From contig JBMNQS010000022.1 of the NCBI GenBank assembly GCA_050944255.1, positions 1 to 29,812 on the forward strand: a stretch of DNA of 29,812 nucleotides. Direction: 5' to 3'. This document shows, piece by piece, positions 6,458 through 14,709 of this stretch. The DNA comes from JBMNQS01 sp050944255. GTDB lineage: Bacteria > Bacillota > Clostridia > Christensenellales > Maliibacteriaceae. Position 1 is the stretch's first letter; each line of letters opens with the position of its first letter. The position numbers and the translations under genes are program-made. Below the pieces are notes generated by a model, which saw only the letters and a list, made by a program, of their open reading frames with translations, searched no databases and was not told the origin of the DNA.

Positions 6458-9286
6458 ATGCGGAAGAATCTGTGGATTGAAAGACTGGACAAACAGTGCA
6501 TCATAAAGCCGATTGAATCACCGGACATGGAGCCGGTTTTGGACATATCCCTGATACGGCAGATCAACCGGAATCTGGCGCGTTTTTTCGACCTGTATGA
6601 ATTTATGCTGGTCAAAGGCCGCAAAGATATGGAGCAGATGCCCACGCCCGACGGCATCATCCGCCTGACGGCAAAGGCCAGCCGGCGCAATGAACAGTAC
6701 GTGATGTTCTACGCCATCAGCCCGCTTTTGATACAGCATGACTTTGACGAACTGTCCGCCAGACAAAGGGAGGCGGTCACCGAGGAATTGGGACTGGCCG
6801 AGCCCATCACCCGGCAGCAGTACATGCTGTACAGCCCGCAGGTGTTCAATATTGTGGCGGTGGACAGTCTCTTTACGCTGATCAAGAGCCTTGAAAGCAT
6901 TGGCTGCAAGACGATTAAGGACCTGTTTCCCGTGCTGTGCAAGCTCTGCCGCGCCGTGCAGACGCTGGAGGACGGGCATGAGCTGGTGTTTGATTATGCC
7001 GACGAGGGCATCTTTGACATTATCGTAGATAAGTGGAAGGACCGGGTGGGCGAGTACGTGGACAGCCGCGACCCCATGCTGGAGGCGCCTGTGCAGGCCG
7101 CCGGCGAGATCACGGCCCAGCAGGAGTATCTGCCCGAGACGGAACTCCAGGAGGCGATCCGTCTGGCCACCGCCCCGGATTCGCAGGCCTGGGAGACCGT
7201 GCCCGAGGCAGCGGCGCTTCCTGAACCTGTTATTGCCGCGCCCGAGCCCGCCGCCGAGCCTGAAATCGTGGCGGCCATCAAGCCTGAAGGCGCGCCCGCC
7301 GTCGAGGGTGGGTTCTTCCGGTGGGAAGACGCCGGCGGACAGGCGGCCGGGAATGAAGTCCATGACGCGGATAAAACGCCGCCTGTCGCGCTCCAAGCGG
7401 AAATGGCCGCCGTGCAAGTGGAGAAGGCTCCCGGCGAAGAGCCGGGCGCGCCGGCTTTTTCCGATGCGCCGGATGAGCAGCTTCCGCAGGCCGGTGAGCT
7501 TTCCGATACGGCCGCCGCTGCGCCCGATACGCAGGATGATTTGAACGTCGGGGAAGCCCGCAGGATGGTCGAATCGGCTCAATCGCGGCTGGGCGCGCTA
7601 TTGTCCGAGCAGACGGACGTGGAGCCGCCGCAGATTCCGCAGGCGCTGAAGGAAACCACCGCCAAGCGGCAATTGTTCGGCCCCAAACTGAAAATGCCGC
7701 AGATGAAGGCGATAGAGATCGAACTGACGCCGCCGCCCGCATCGCCGGTAGTGGAGCAGAATCTGGAAATGCCCCTTCTTCGAAAGCCCAGGCCGCAGAT
7801 GCCCGATCCAAAGACAATGCAGGCGCTGGGCGAGGCGCTGGATACGCCGGTGCCCGCCGCGTCGGACTATCTGCCCAGCCAGGAGGAGCTGCTCGCGTTT
7901 TTCGGGACGCCCGCCGAGGGTACGGATTCGTATCAAAAATCCAGGGAGGCGCTTCACCGCTGGATGGACCAGGACATTGTGGCGCCGAACATCGACGTTC
8001 AGGTGCCCGACGTGGTGCTGCAGTCGCTGGGCATGCCGGTGAAGGAAGTGACCACCTTCTCCGGGGAGCTGAAAGAGCACGCCGCCGATGTGATGGCGGA
8101 GGTGCCCCTTGAGGTGTCCGGGCAGGAGCACGCGCAGCTGGACGCGTACCTGGAAAAGGTCATGGAAGCCATGGACGCGGTGTCGGTGGAGGTCGTCGGC
8201 ATACAATTGCCGCCGCAGGAAAAAGAAAGGCCGCCGGCGCCTTACGAGCAGCCGCCGGAAGATATGATGGGCGAGCGTGCGGAGGATGCGCGCCGGTGGC
8301 GGATTAGTTTTGAAGAAGAGACGTTTAAAGAAGAGGCGTTTGAAGAAGAAGCGGAAACGTCACCTGAACCCGTTTCGGCGCCCGCCGCAAAAACACGGGA
8401 GGAGATCGTGCCGGCGGCGGAGCGGCCGCCGGCAGAGGCGCCGCCGGCCGCCGATGAGAGCATCATCCTGCCGCCGGATGTTCCGGAAAAAACCGCCATG
8501 CCGCCCGCCGGCGGAGCGCCGGTGATGACGCCGCCGCAGCAGAAGGCGCGGCAGCAGCAGGGCATACAGGCAGAAAAGACGCAAGCCGCGCCGGAAAAAG
8601 TGATCGTTCTGCCGCCGGCAATGCCCGAGCCTGAGGCACAGGCGGAACAGGTATCGCGCGAACCCCAAGCGCTGGCGGAGCCCGCCCAGGCGCCGCAAAC
8701 GCAGGACGATGCCCCGGAACAGCCGACGGAAAAAGCCGCGCCGCAGAAGATTCAGCCCGCCGAAGCGCCGCAGGAGGTTCTGCCCGAAGTCAAGCCGCTT
8801 GAAATCAAGCATCTGACGCCGGAAGAACAGGAGGCGCTGACGGCCATCGTTGAGTTTGAGGAGATGCAGGGCCTTCTGGCGGTGGATCAAAAGACGCCGA
8901 CGCAAAAGGCGCTGGAGGATCCGGAGCTTGTGGCCATCAACCGGCAGGAAAAGGCGCTGATGGAAAAGCTGGAGGCGCTGCGCAAAAACGAAAGTGAAGA
9001 CAGCAGGGGCATGCAGGAGATTCTCGAGCAACTGGACGAATTGATCGCCCGCAAGCTGGAGGTGGTCAAGGCCGCCGCCATAAAGCGCCATGAGGAAGAG
9101 CGCGCCCTGCGGTTAAAACAGGAGCGGGAAAGGGAAAAGTACCTGCACCTTGTGCCCGACAGCGCGTCCTATGCGCCGCCCAGCGAGCAGAGCACCGCCG
9201 CCAAGCAGGCCATCGTCACGCGAAACAAGCGTACGGCCCGCCATACGGCTTCATGGATTAAAAAGAGACAAAAAAAGCAAAAATAA
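6458..9286 (+). CDS. Unrecognised 942-aa protein with long Pro/Glu/Ala-rich middle and coiled-coil C-terminus
   Basis: I do not recognise this protein. Three zones are visible. Residues 1 to about 210 look like a folded, mixed alpha/beta domain (RQINRNLARFFDLYEFML, YAISPLLIQHDFDEL, SLFTLIKSLESIGCKTIKDLF). Residues about 210-780 are dominated by Pro, Glu, Ala and Gln and are probably largely disordered, with more structured islands around residues 410-600. Within it are an EEETF-KEEAF-EEEAE repeat and two related motifs, SIILPPDVPEK at 668 and VIVLPPAMPEP at 715. Residues about 785-900 are highly charged and likely helical or coiled coil (EKALMEKLEALRKNE, QEILEQLDELIARKLEVV), ending in a very basic tail (RNKRTARH..IKKRQKKQK). 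There is no signal peptide or membrane segment, so it is probably cytoplasmic; the architecture suggests a scaffold or adaptor, which is inference. The start has a modest GAGG at 6447-6450. A 64-aa membrane protein follows after 27 bp. Confidence 0.75.
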   Translation: MRKNLWIERLDKQCIIKPIESPDMEPVLDISLIRQINRNLARFFDLYEFMLVKGRKDMEQMPTPDGIIRLTAKASRRNEQYVMFYAISPLLIQHDFDELSARQREAVTEELGLAEPITRQQYMLYSPQVFNIVAVDSLFTLIKSLESIGCKTIKDLFPVLCKLCRAVQTLEDGHELVFDYADEGIFDIIVDKWKDRVGEYVDSRDPMLEAPVQAAGEITAQQEYLPETELQEAIRLATAPDSQAWETVPEAAALPEPVIAAPEPAAEPEIVAAIKPEGAPAVEGGFFRWEDAGGQAAGNEVHDADKTPPVALQAEMAAVQVEKAPGEEPGAPAFSDAPDEQLPQAGELSDTAAAAPDTQDDLNVGEARRMVESAQSRLGALLSEQTDVEPPQIPQALKETTAKRQLFGPKLKMPQMKAIEIELTPPPASPVVEQNLEMPLLRKPRPQMPDPKTMQALGEALDTPVPAASDYLPSQEELLAFFGTPAEGTDSYQKSREALHRWMDQDIVAPNIDVQVPDVVLQSLGMPVKEVTTFSGELKEHAADVMAEVPLEVSGQEHAQLDAYLEKVMEAMDAVSVEVVGIQLPPQEKERPPAPYEQPPEDMMGERAEDARRWRISFEEETFKEEAFEEEAETSPEPVSAPAAKTREEIVPAAERPPAEAPPAADESIILPPDVPEKTAMPPAGGAPVMTPPQQKARQQQGIQAEKTQAAPEKVIVLPPAMPEPEAQAEQVSREPQALAEPAQAPQTQDDAPEQPTEKAAPQKIQPAEAPQEVLPEVKPLEIKHLTPEEQEALTAIVEFEEMQGLLAVDQKTPTQKALEDPELVAINRQEKALMEKLEALRKNESEDSRGMQEILEQLDELIARKLEVVKAAAIKRHEEERALRLKQEREREKYLHLVPDSASYAPPSEQSTAAKQAIVTRNKRTARHTASWIKKRQKKQK

Positions 9287-9313
9287 AAGCAAATAAAAAC
9301 TTAAGGAGCAAAA

Positions 9314-9508
9314 ATGATTACCACGTTTCGGATTATCGTGATCATCGCCGCGCTTGGCGTGTCCATCTGGTGCCTGACGGCAGCGCTGGTCAACCTGTCT
9401 AAAATCAAGAAGAACCGTTCCTCCAGTTTCGGGAAGGGCATGTGCGTTTACCTGATCGTCGTAAGCGTGATACTGGCGCTGGAGGCGGGACTGTTCCTGG
9501 CGATGTGA
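9314..9508 (+). CDS. Small two-helix membrane protein, unknown function
   Basis: A 64-residue protein consisting of two hydrophobic segments, about residues 5-28 and 42-63, joined by a short basic loop (KIKKNRSSSFGKG). A strong ribosome binding site, AAGGAG at 9303-9308, lies five bases before the ATG, which supports genuine expression. It is 27 bp after the 942-aa protein gene and 55 bp before the first MFS gene, so it is probably co-transcribed with both. No family is recognised. It could be a membrane partner for the large cytoplasmic protein or a small transporter accessory; both are guesses. Confidence 0.75.
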   Translation: MITTFRIIVIIAALGVSIWCLTAALVNLSKIKKNRSSSFGKGMCVYLIVVSVILALEAGLFLAM

Positions 9509-9563
9509 CGCCGCAAGTGCGCCGGTAATTGGATGATGCGTTGATAAGGGGGGCTTTATCGTC

Positions 9564-10763
9564 GTGAATCGCGCGAAGATGCCGTCGGGGTTTTATATCT
9601 ATTATACGATCATGTTCATGGGTGTTGCGTGCAACAGCTTTTTTTCACTGTTTTTTCAGGACGTGGGCATGACGGCGGCGCAGATCGGCCTGCTGTTCGG
9701 CCTGGCGCCGCTGGGCGGGCTTCTGGCCCAGCCCATGCTGGGCGCGCTGACGGACCGGTCCAAGTATAAAAACTATGTGCTGTACCTGATCATTGCGTGC
9801 AATTTTATCGTCATTTTGTGGATGCGCAGCGTCACGGCCCTCTGGCTGCTGTCGGTGCTGTATCTTATTTTTGTCAGCTTGAACAACTGCCTGATACCGG
9901 TGCAGGATACCATCACGCTGGACTACGTCTCCGCCAACGGCGGCGACTACGCGCCGGTGCGCATGAGCGGCACGCTGGGCTACGTGGTGATGGCGGTGAT
10001 CGTCGGGCCTCTGATTACCGGTTCGGTTCAAACGGTTTTATTGATTTATCTGGTGCTTTTGGCGCTGGTGCTTTTGGCGGCGACGCGGCTGCCCAAAGTG
10101 CCCGGCTACCGCAAAAAGGGCCAGAAGCACAGCATACTGGGCATCATCCGGGAGAGGGAGATGCTGCTGATACTGCTGTGCCTGTTCTTTTTGTATATAA
10201 ACCTGTCCTTCGACGGCACGTTCACGCCGCCCTACGTGATCCGCCACGGCGGCACCACCACGACCGTGGGCCTTGTCATGGGTATGCGGGCGCTGTCGGA
10301 AATACCGTTCTTTCTGCCCAGGGGGCGAGCCTGGATCGCAAAGATGGGCGTCAACAGGATGATGCCGGTGTGCATTGTCCTGCAGTCTCTCCGCTGGCTT
10401 GCCATGGCGGCCTGGCCGCATCCGGCGGTGTTTGTTGCGGCGGCGCTGCTGCACGGCCTGACGATAGTGGTCAGCTCGGTATCCATTGTGCATTACATCA
10501 ACGATCACGTGTCCCGGGAGCTCAAAGCCTCCGGACAGATGGCCATGACGCTGTTTTCCGTGGTGCTTGCCCGGTTCGTGGGCAATGTGGCCGGCGGCGC
10601 GCTGGTGGATCTTTTCGGCGAGTTTGGCCTGGATGGCGCCAGGATGGTGTATTTTATCATGGTGCCGCTGGCGGCGCTGGTACTGTGGGTATGGGGACGG
10701 CCGCTTTTGAAAATCGGCAGGCAGCGGGAACTGGAAGAAATGCTGCCGGGGAAAGCCCCGTAA
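9564..10763 (+). CDS. MFS transporter, first of a tandem pair
   Basis: A 399-residue major facilitator superfamily transporter with about twelve membrane segments. It has GLLFGLAPLGGLLAQPMLGALTDRSKYK, where the loop 2-3 signature (GxLxDRxxRK-like) appears as GALTDRSKYKN, and the conserved NNCLIPVQDTITLDY segment, which is repeated in the next gene. The general form resembles the MFS_1-like group that includes LacY-type and phenylpropionate-type permeases, but the substrate is unknown. The best start is GTG at 9564, preceded by AAGGGGGG at 9546-9553; the spacing is somewhat long (about 11 nt), and the ATG at 9579 is a weaker alternative. The gene lies 70 bp before its paralogue, with a GC-rich hairpin (10799-10816) between them. 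Confidence 0.88.
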   Translation: MNRAKMPSGFYIYYTIMFMGVACNSFFSLFFQDVGMTAAQIGLLFGLAPLGGLLAQPMLGALTDRSKYKNYVLYLIIACNFIVILWMRSVTALWLLSVLYLIFVSLNNCLIPVQDTITLDYVSANGGDYAPVRMSGTLGYVVMAVIVGPLITGSVQTVLLIYLVLLALVLLAATRLPKVPGYRKKGQKHSILGIIREREMLLILLCLFFLYINLSFDGTFTPPYVIRHGGTTTTVGLVMGMRALSEIPFFLPRGRAWIAKMGVNRMMPVCIVLQSLRWLAMAAWPHPAVFVAAALLHGLTIVVSSVSIVHYINDHVSRELKASGQMAMTLFSVVLARFVGNVAGGALVDLFGEFGLDGARMVYFIMVPLAALVLWVWGRPLLKIGRQRELEEMLPGKAP

Positions 10764-10822
10764 AGCAGGATCGGGCAGGCGCGCGAAGCAAGTGACGGGC
10801 GGCGGCACGCCGCCGCGGCAAA

Positions 10823-10829
10823 GGGGGAG
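10823..10829 (+). promoter_or_regulatory. Ribosome binding site that sets the TTG start of the second MFS gene
   Basis: GGGGGAG lies four bases before TTG at 10834. The in-frame ATG at 10792 has no such site and falls upstream of a GC-rich hairpin, so initiation at the TTG is favoured. Confidence 0.7.
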
Positions 10830-10833
10830 AACA

Positions 10834-12045
10834 TTGGCCGGGCAAGAAAAGCAAAGAGTGCCAAAGGTATTCTACGTATATTATTTTTTAGTCTTTACGG
10901 CGGTGGCCTGCAATAATCTTGTGTCCCTGTACTTCCGGGAGGCGGGCATGACCGATTCGCAGATGGGGCTTTTATTCGGCCTGGCGCCGCTGACGGGGCT
11001 TGTGGCCCAGCCGCTGATGGGCACCATTGCCGACCGGTCCAAGTACAAAAACTACGTGCTGTACATTATTTTGGTCTGCAATATCATCGCCATACTGCTT
11101 CTGCGCTCGGCCAGGGCATTGCTTTTAATGGCCGTCATACAGATTTTTTTCACCGCCATCAACAACTGCCTGATACCGGTGCAGGACACCATCACGCTGG
11201 ACTACTGCCATAAAATCGGCGGCGAATTCGCCCCGATACGGCTGTCGGGCACCATCGGCTACATCGTGATGGCGGCCATCACCGGCTATATCATGACCGG
11301 CAGCGCCGGAAATCTGCTGTACGTCTACATAGTGCTGTTCGCGCTGACGCTGGCGGCGGCCACGCGCCTTCCCAAAGCGCCCGGTTACCGCAGAAAGGGC
11401 GAGAAACACAATGTGCTGGGCATATTGAAGGTGAGGGAAACGCGGCTGATCCTGTTTTCGATCTTCTTTCTTTATTCGTGCATGGGCTTCAACTACACGT
11501 TCCAGCCCCCCTACATCACCCAGTACGGCGGCACCGCCGCCCATATGGGCATTGCCCTTGCCGTCAGCTCCATCACCGAACTGCCGTTTTTTACCCCGTG
11601 GGGCAGGCGGTGGATACGAAAGATGGGCATCGGCCGGCTTCTGATCGTCTGCAACGTCATGATGGCCGTCCGGTGGTCTCTGATGGCGGCTTTCCCGATT
11701 CCGTGGGTGATTATCCTGGCCAACGCCCTGCACGGCCTGTCGGTGGTGGTGGGTACCGTAGGGGTGGTGCAGTACATCAACGACCGGGTGCCGCCGGCGC
11801 TCAAGGCGTCCGGACAGATGGCTCTGACGCTGTTTTCGGTGGTGCTGGCCAGGTGCATCGGCAATATGGCCGGCGGCGCGCTGGCGGATTTGTTCAATTC
11901 TATGGGCATCGAAGGCGTCCGTATGGTATACTTGCTTATGGTGCCGTTGTCGGTGGTGGTGTTTTTTGTATGGATGCTGCCGCTTTTAAAGGTCAGCAGA
12001 AAGCAGGAAGAGGAGGAGCATCCTGCCGCGGCGGATCCAAGCTGA
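10834..12045 (+). CDS. MFS transporter, second of a tandem pair
   Basis: A 403-residue twelve-helix transporter clearly paralogous to the preceding gene. Shared blocks include GLLFGLAPL, DRSKYKNYVLY, NNCLIPVQDTITLDY, SGT(L/I)GY(V/I)VMA, LKASGQMA and TLFSVVLAR, in the same order and spacing. I place the start at TTG 10834 rather than the ATG at 10792: the TTG has a strong upstream site, and it aligns the FY-x-YY segment at residues 13-17 with residues 10-14 of the paralogue. The 14 extra residues from the ATG (TGGGTPPRQRG...) look like translated hairpin sequence. The C-terminus is a short acidic tail (KQEEEEHPAAADPS). The substrate is unknown. Two similar transporters could act as a heterodimer or have diverged in substrate; the sequence cannot decide. 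Confidence 0.88.
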   Translation: MAGQEKQRVPKVFYVYYFLVFTAVACNNLVSLYFREAGMTDSQMGLLFGLAPLTGLVAQPLMGTIADRSKYKNYVLYIILVCNIIAILLLRSARALLLMAVIQIFFTAINNCLIPVQDTITLDYCHKIGGEFAPIRLSGTIGYIVMAAITGYIMTGSAGNLLYVYIVLFALTLAAATRLPKAPGYRRKGEKHNVLGILKVRETRLILFSIFFLYSCMGFNYTFQPPYITQYGGTAAHMGIALAVSSITELPFFTPWGRRWIRKMGIGRLLIVCNVMMAVRWSLMAAFPIPWVIILANALHGLSVVVGTVGVVQYINDRVPPALKASGQMALTLFSVVLARCIGNMAGGALADLFNSMGIEGVRMVYLLMVPLSVVVFFVWMLPLLKVSRKQEEEEHPAAADPS

Positions 12046-12140
12046 GCGCCATGGCCCGGCATCCACCCGAAGGAGCGCCGGTGGCCGGGAAGCGTAAAGG
12101 CCCCACGCATCAAAACATACTGCTAAAGGAGGCTATTTTT

Positions 12141-13022
12141 ATGACTAAACCAACGATTGGATTTATAGGGCTTGGCATCATGGGCAAACCCATGAGCAAG
12201 AATCTGTTGAAGGCGGGCTATCCGCTTAAAGTGTTCGATTTGAACCGTGACGCCGTGGAGGAAGTGGCGGCAGCGGGCGCCTCGGCCGCCCAAAGCGTGG
12301 CCGAGGCGGCGAAGGACGTGGATATCCTCATCACCATGCTGCCCAATTCGCCCCAGGTGGAGCAGGTGGTGCTGGATCAGGACGACGCGGTGATCACCGC
12401 CGTCAAGCCCGGCGCCATTGTGGTGGATATGTCCTCCATCGCTCCCTTGGTAAGCAAAAAAGTAGGCGAGGCCCTGGCGGAAAAGGGCGTCATATTCTTC
12501 GACGCGCCGGTGTCCGGCGGGGAACCCAAGGCCATCGACGGCTCGCTTTCCATCATGATCGGCGGGCCGCAGAAACATTTTGAAAAGATCGAGCCGGTGA
12601 TGCTGACCATGGGCGCCTCGGCGGTGCTGGTGGGCGACGTGGGTTCGGGCAATACCACGAAGCTGGCCAACCAGATCATCGTGGCGTGCAACATCGCGGC
12701 GCTTTCCGAGGCGCTGATACTGGCGCAGGAGGCCGGCGTGGACGGCCAGAAGGTCTTTGAGGCCATCCGCGGCGGGCTGGCGGGCTCCACCGTCATGGAG
12801 GCCAAGGCGCCGATGATGCTTTCGGATAATTTCAAGCCCGGCTTCAGGATTGACCTTCACGTGAAGGACCTGAACAATGTGGTGGAGACGGCTTCGGCCA
12901 TCGACGCGCCCATCGATCTGACAAACGTGGTGCTTGAGATGATGAAGAAGTTGCAGCAGGACGGTAAAGGCGCCCTGGACCACAGCGCGCTGTACCAAAT
13001 TTATGAGGACCGCGTAAAATAA
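12141..13022 (+). CDS. garR: 2-hydroxy-3-oxopropionate (tartronate semialdehyde) reductase family protein
   Basis: A 293-residue NAD(P)-dependent beta-hydroxyacid dehydrogenase. Residues 6-17 (IGFIGLGIMGKP) form the Rossmann GxGxxG loop. The DAPVSGGEPKAIDGSLSIMIGG block is the substrate-binding signature, and GSGNTTKLANQIIVACNIAALSEAL contains the conserved catalytic lysine (in NTTKLANQ). The SGGEPKA and AALSEAL wording is closer to GarR/GlxR than to 3-hydroxyisobutyrate dehydrogenase, so reduction of tartronate semialdehyde to glycerate is the best assignment, though other 3-hydroxyacids are possible. The ATG at 12141 follows AAAGGAGG at 12125-12132. The gene starts 95 bp after the MFS pair and is followed after 23 bp by an amino acid kinase gene. 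Confidence 0.85.
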   Translation: MTKPTIGFIGLGIMGKPMSKNLLKAGYPLKVFDLNRDAVEEVAAAGASAAQSVAEAAKDVDILITMLPNSPQVEQVVLDQDDAVITAVKPGAIVVDMSSIAPLVSKKVGEALAEKGVIFFDAPVSGGEPKAIDGSLSIMIGGPQKHFEKIEPVMLTMGASAVLVGDVGSGNTTKLANQIIVACNIAALSEALILAQEAGVDGQKVFEAIRGGLAGSTVMEAKAPMMLSDNFKPGFRIDLHVKDLNNVVETASAIDAPIDLTNVVLEMMKKLQQDGKGALDHSALYQIYEDRVK

Positions 13023-13045
13023 TAGAAAAAAGGATTAGGGTTTCT

Positions 13046-13885
13046 ATGACAGCGTTTGATTGCGAAGTTGTCGGCAAGATCGGCTCCATGGCTTTGATCA
13101 GCAAAATGGACAACGACGTGGACTATAATATCTTTTCAAGAATCGGGAATCAATTGAAGCCCGGCATGATCTGGGTCAGCTCCGGCGCCACGGAGATCGG
13201 CCGGCTGGACTATATGAAGCGCAACGGCGGCAAAGAGCTGGAACTGCCCGCCGACGACGCCAAGACGGACTACAGCGCCCAGGGGCAGGCCATACTGATG
13301 GGGCTGTACCGCCAGTTTATCCCACCGGAGTATTCGGTGCGGCAGGTGCTGGTGGAGCATCAGCACTTCAACGATCCGCCCAAAAGGGAGCATATCCGCC
13401 AGTTTCTGATCCGTGCCGCGCAGCAAAACGCGATCCCCATCATCAACTATAACGACCCGGCCAGCCCGGAGGAGAACCGGCGCATGGAGCTGCGGGAGCT
13501 GCGGGAGCACGCCGGTGAGAGCCAGCACATTGTGGAACTTGTGGACAACGATGAGACGGCGGCCTACGTGGCGGTGCTGATGAATGCCAGGAAGCTGGTG
13601 ATCATGACCAGCGTGGAGGGCATATACCGCGACCCGAACGATCCGTCCACGCTGATCCGCGAGATTTCCGGCAAGAACGTGGCCGAGGTGGAGGAAAATA
13701 TCCATCTCTGCCAGCAGAATTGCGTCGGGGCGTCCAGGCAGGGCGCAGGCGGCGCTTGGGCGAAACTGCAGTACATCGTGGAGCCTGTGCGCCGCGGCAC
13801 CAGGGTCATTATCGGCCACGCGCGCCATCCCCTCGGCGATCTATTGGAGGAGAAGGTGCCCTGCACGGTGATCGGAGTGCGCTGA
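13046..13885 (+). CDS. Amino acid kinase family protein, glutamate 5-kinase-like, without PUA domain
   Basis: A 279-residue protein with the amino acid kinase fold (PF00696). The pattern follows glutamate 5-kinase: KIGSMAL near residue 11 for the phosphate-binding Lys-Gly-Ser, WVSSGATEIG for the substrate glycine loop, IPIINYND at about residue 131, VDNDETAAYVAVLMNA, the MTSVEGIYRDPNDP nucleotide loop, and GAGGAWAKLQ in place of the usual GTGGMxTKL. No C-terminal PUA domain is present, and the IDENDTV-type site is altered. The real substrate is unknown; similar genes are sometimes labelled uridylate kinase, which these motifs do not support. No proA or proC lies nearby, so a proline role is not suggested by context. 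Its neighbour is the garR-like gene, 23 bp upstream, and a strong terminator follows. Confidence 0.75.
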   Translation: MTAFDCEVVGKIGSMALISKMDNDVDYNIFSRIGNQLKPGMIWVSSGATEIGRLDYMKRNGGKELELPADDAKTDYSAQGQAILMGLYRQFIPPEYSVRQVLVEHQHFNDPPKREHIRQFLIRAAQQNAIPIINYNDPASPEENRRMELRELREHAGESQHIVELVDNDETAAYVAVLMNARKLVIMTSVEGIYRDPNDPSTLIREISGKNVAEVEENIHLCQQNCVGASRQGAGGAWAKLQYIVEPVRRGTRVIIGHARHPLGDLLEEKVPCTVIGVR

Positions 13886-13915
13886 CGGCGCTTCAGGTAT
13901 TTACAGGTTCAGCAT

Positions 13916-13946
13916 GCGCCCCGGCAATACCGCCGGGGCGCTTTTT
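13916..13946 (+). terminator. Strong intrinsic terminator ending the 6458-13885 gene series
   Basis: GCGCCCCGGC and GCCGGGGCGC form a perfect 10-bp stem with a 6-nt loop, followed immediately by TTTTTGTTT. It begins 31 bp after the kinase stop codon. Confidence 0.92.
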
Positions 13947-13976
13947 GTTTCATTAGTAGATTGCGCCGATTCCGTA

Positions 13977-13985
13977 TGGTAAAAT
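13977..13985 (+). promoter_or_regulatory. Extended -10 promoter of the lipoprotein gene
   Basis: TGGTAAAAT carries the TGn extension before TAAAAT (13980-13985). It lies just after the terminator and 35 bp before the start codon. No clear -35 hexamer is present, although TTGCGC at 13961 is nearby at too short a distance. Confidence 0.45.
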
Positions 13986-14020
13986 AATCTAAAAGCAGGG
14001 TATGAGGAGGCGCGTATCTG

Positions 14021-14656
14021 ATGAAAAAGCAGGTTAAGATACTGGCGGCCATGCTGGCCGTCATACTGCTTGTGACGGGATGCTTCAAGCCCCGGGAACA
14101 GCCTGAACCGTACAACCGCCTTGACCCCATAGGCGGATTGAGGGACGGCATACTGGAAAGCAAAAACCAAAAGGTCATTACAAAGAACAAAGATTTTTAT
14201 CTCAAGGACAGCGGCCGGGAACAAATATATTTAAAAAGCATAGATTATTACGGCAAACAGGCAACTTTTCAATATGTTACGAAACAAACTATAAATTCGG
14301 AAGGCGTCCATGAGGAGCCCCAATATTTTTTATATGTAATACACGGCACCCTGAAAGAAGATGAGACGCTGAGCGACGCCATGTTAGAAGTTTCCCTGCT
14401 TATACACGATGATATTGTTGAGGCATACGGGGAGGCAAAATCCAGTTACGCCCTTGATCCCGATGCGCCTGATGATGAGAATATGACCGATCTTGAACGG
14501 ACCTACGGCCAGGCGGTAAACATGGGACGTTTGGAGTATTCCTGGGAGAATGATGGTAGTTTTTGCAACCTGAGCGTGAGCTATATTGAGTCTTTTTATA
14601 CGATCTATACGATCTGGGTGGGTTTTTATTCAGACCCCGATAAAAAACCCCAATAA
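14021..14656 (+). CDS. Putative lipoprotein, unknown function
   Basis: A 211-residue secreted lipoprotein. The basic start (MKKQVK) and hydrophobic stretch to residue 19 end in the lipobox LVTGC, with Cys21 as the expected lipidated residue, so the mature protein should be anchored on the outer face of the membrane. The mature part is mostly hydrophilic, with aromatic-rich strands (IYLKSIDYYGKQATFQYVTKQ, QYFLYVIHGTL, FYTIYTIWVGFY); no domain is recognised. GAGGAGG at 14004-14010 supports the start. The gene has its own promoter and terminator and is visibly AT-richer than its neighbours, especially between about 14160 and 14420, with codons such as ATA, AAA and TTA common. That hints at a different origin or weak expression selection. 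Its last codons lie in an imperfect hairpin (14620-14650). Confidence 0.8.
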   Translation: MKKQVKILAAMLAVILLVTGCFKPREQPEPYNRLDPIGGLRDGILESKNQKVITKNKDFYLKDSGREQIYLKSIDYYGKQATFQYVTKQTINSEGVHEEPQYFLYVIHGTLKEDETLSDAMLEVSLLIHDDIVEAYGEAKSSYALDPDAPDDENMTDLERTYGQAVNMGRLEYSWENDGSFCNLSVSYIESFYTIYTIWVGFYSDPDKKPQ

Positions 14657-14709
14657 AGTTAAAACGCGGGAATAAGCATGGTATTTGTTGGTATTTAACG
14701 CATGCACAA

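Noticed and set aside
14620..14650. Hairpin at the end of the lipoprotein gene (GGGTTTTTAT with ATAAAAAACCC)
   Set aside because: It lies in coding sequence, has a bulge, and no T tract follows; the better terminator is at 14710-14736.
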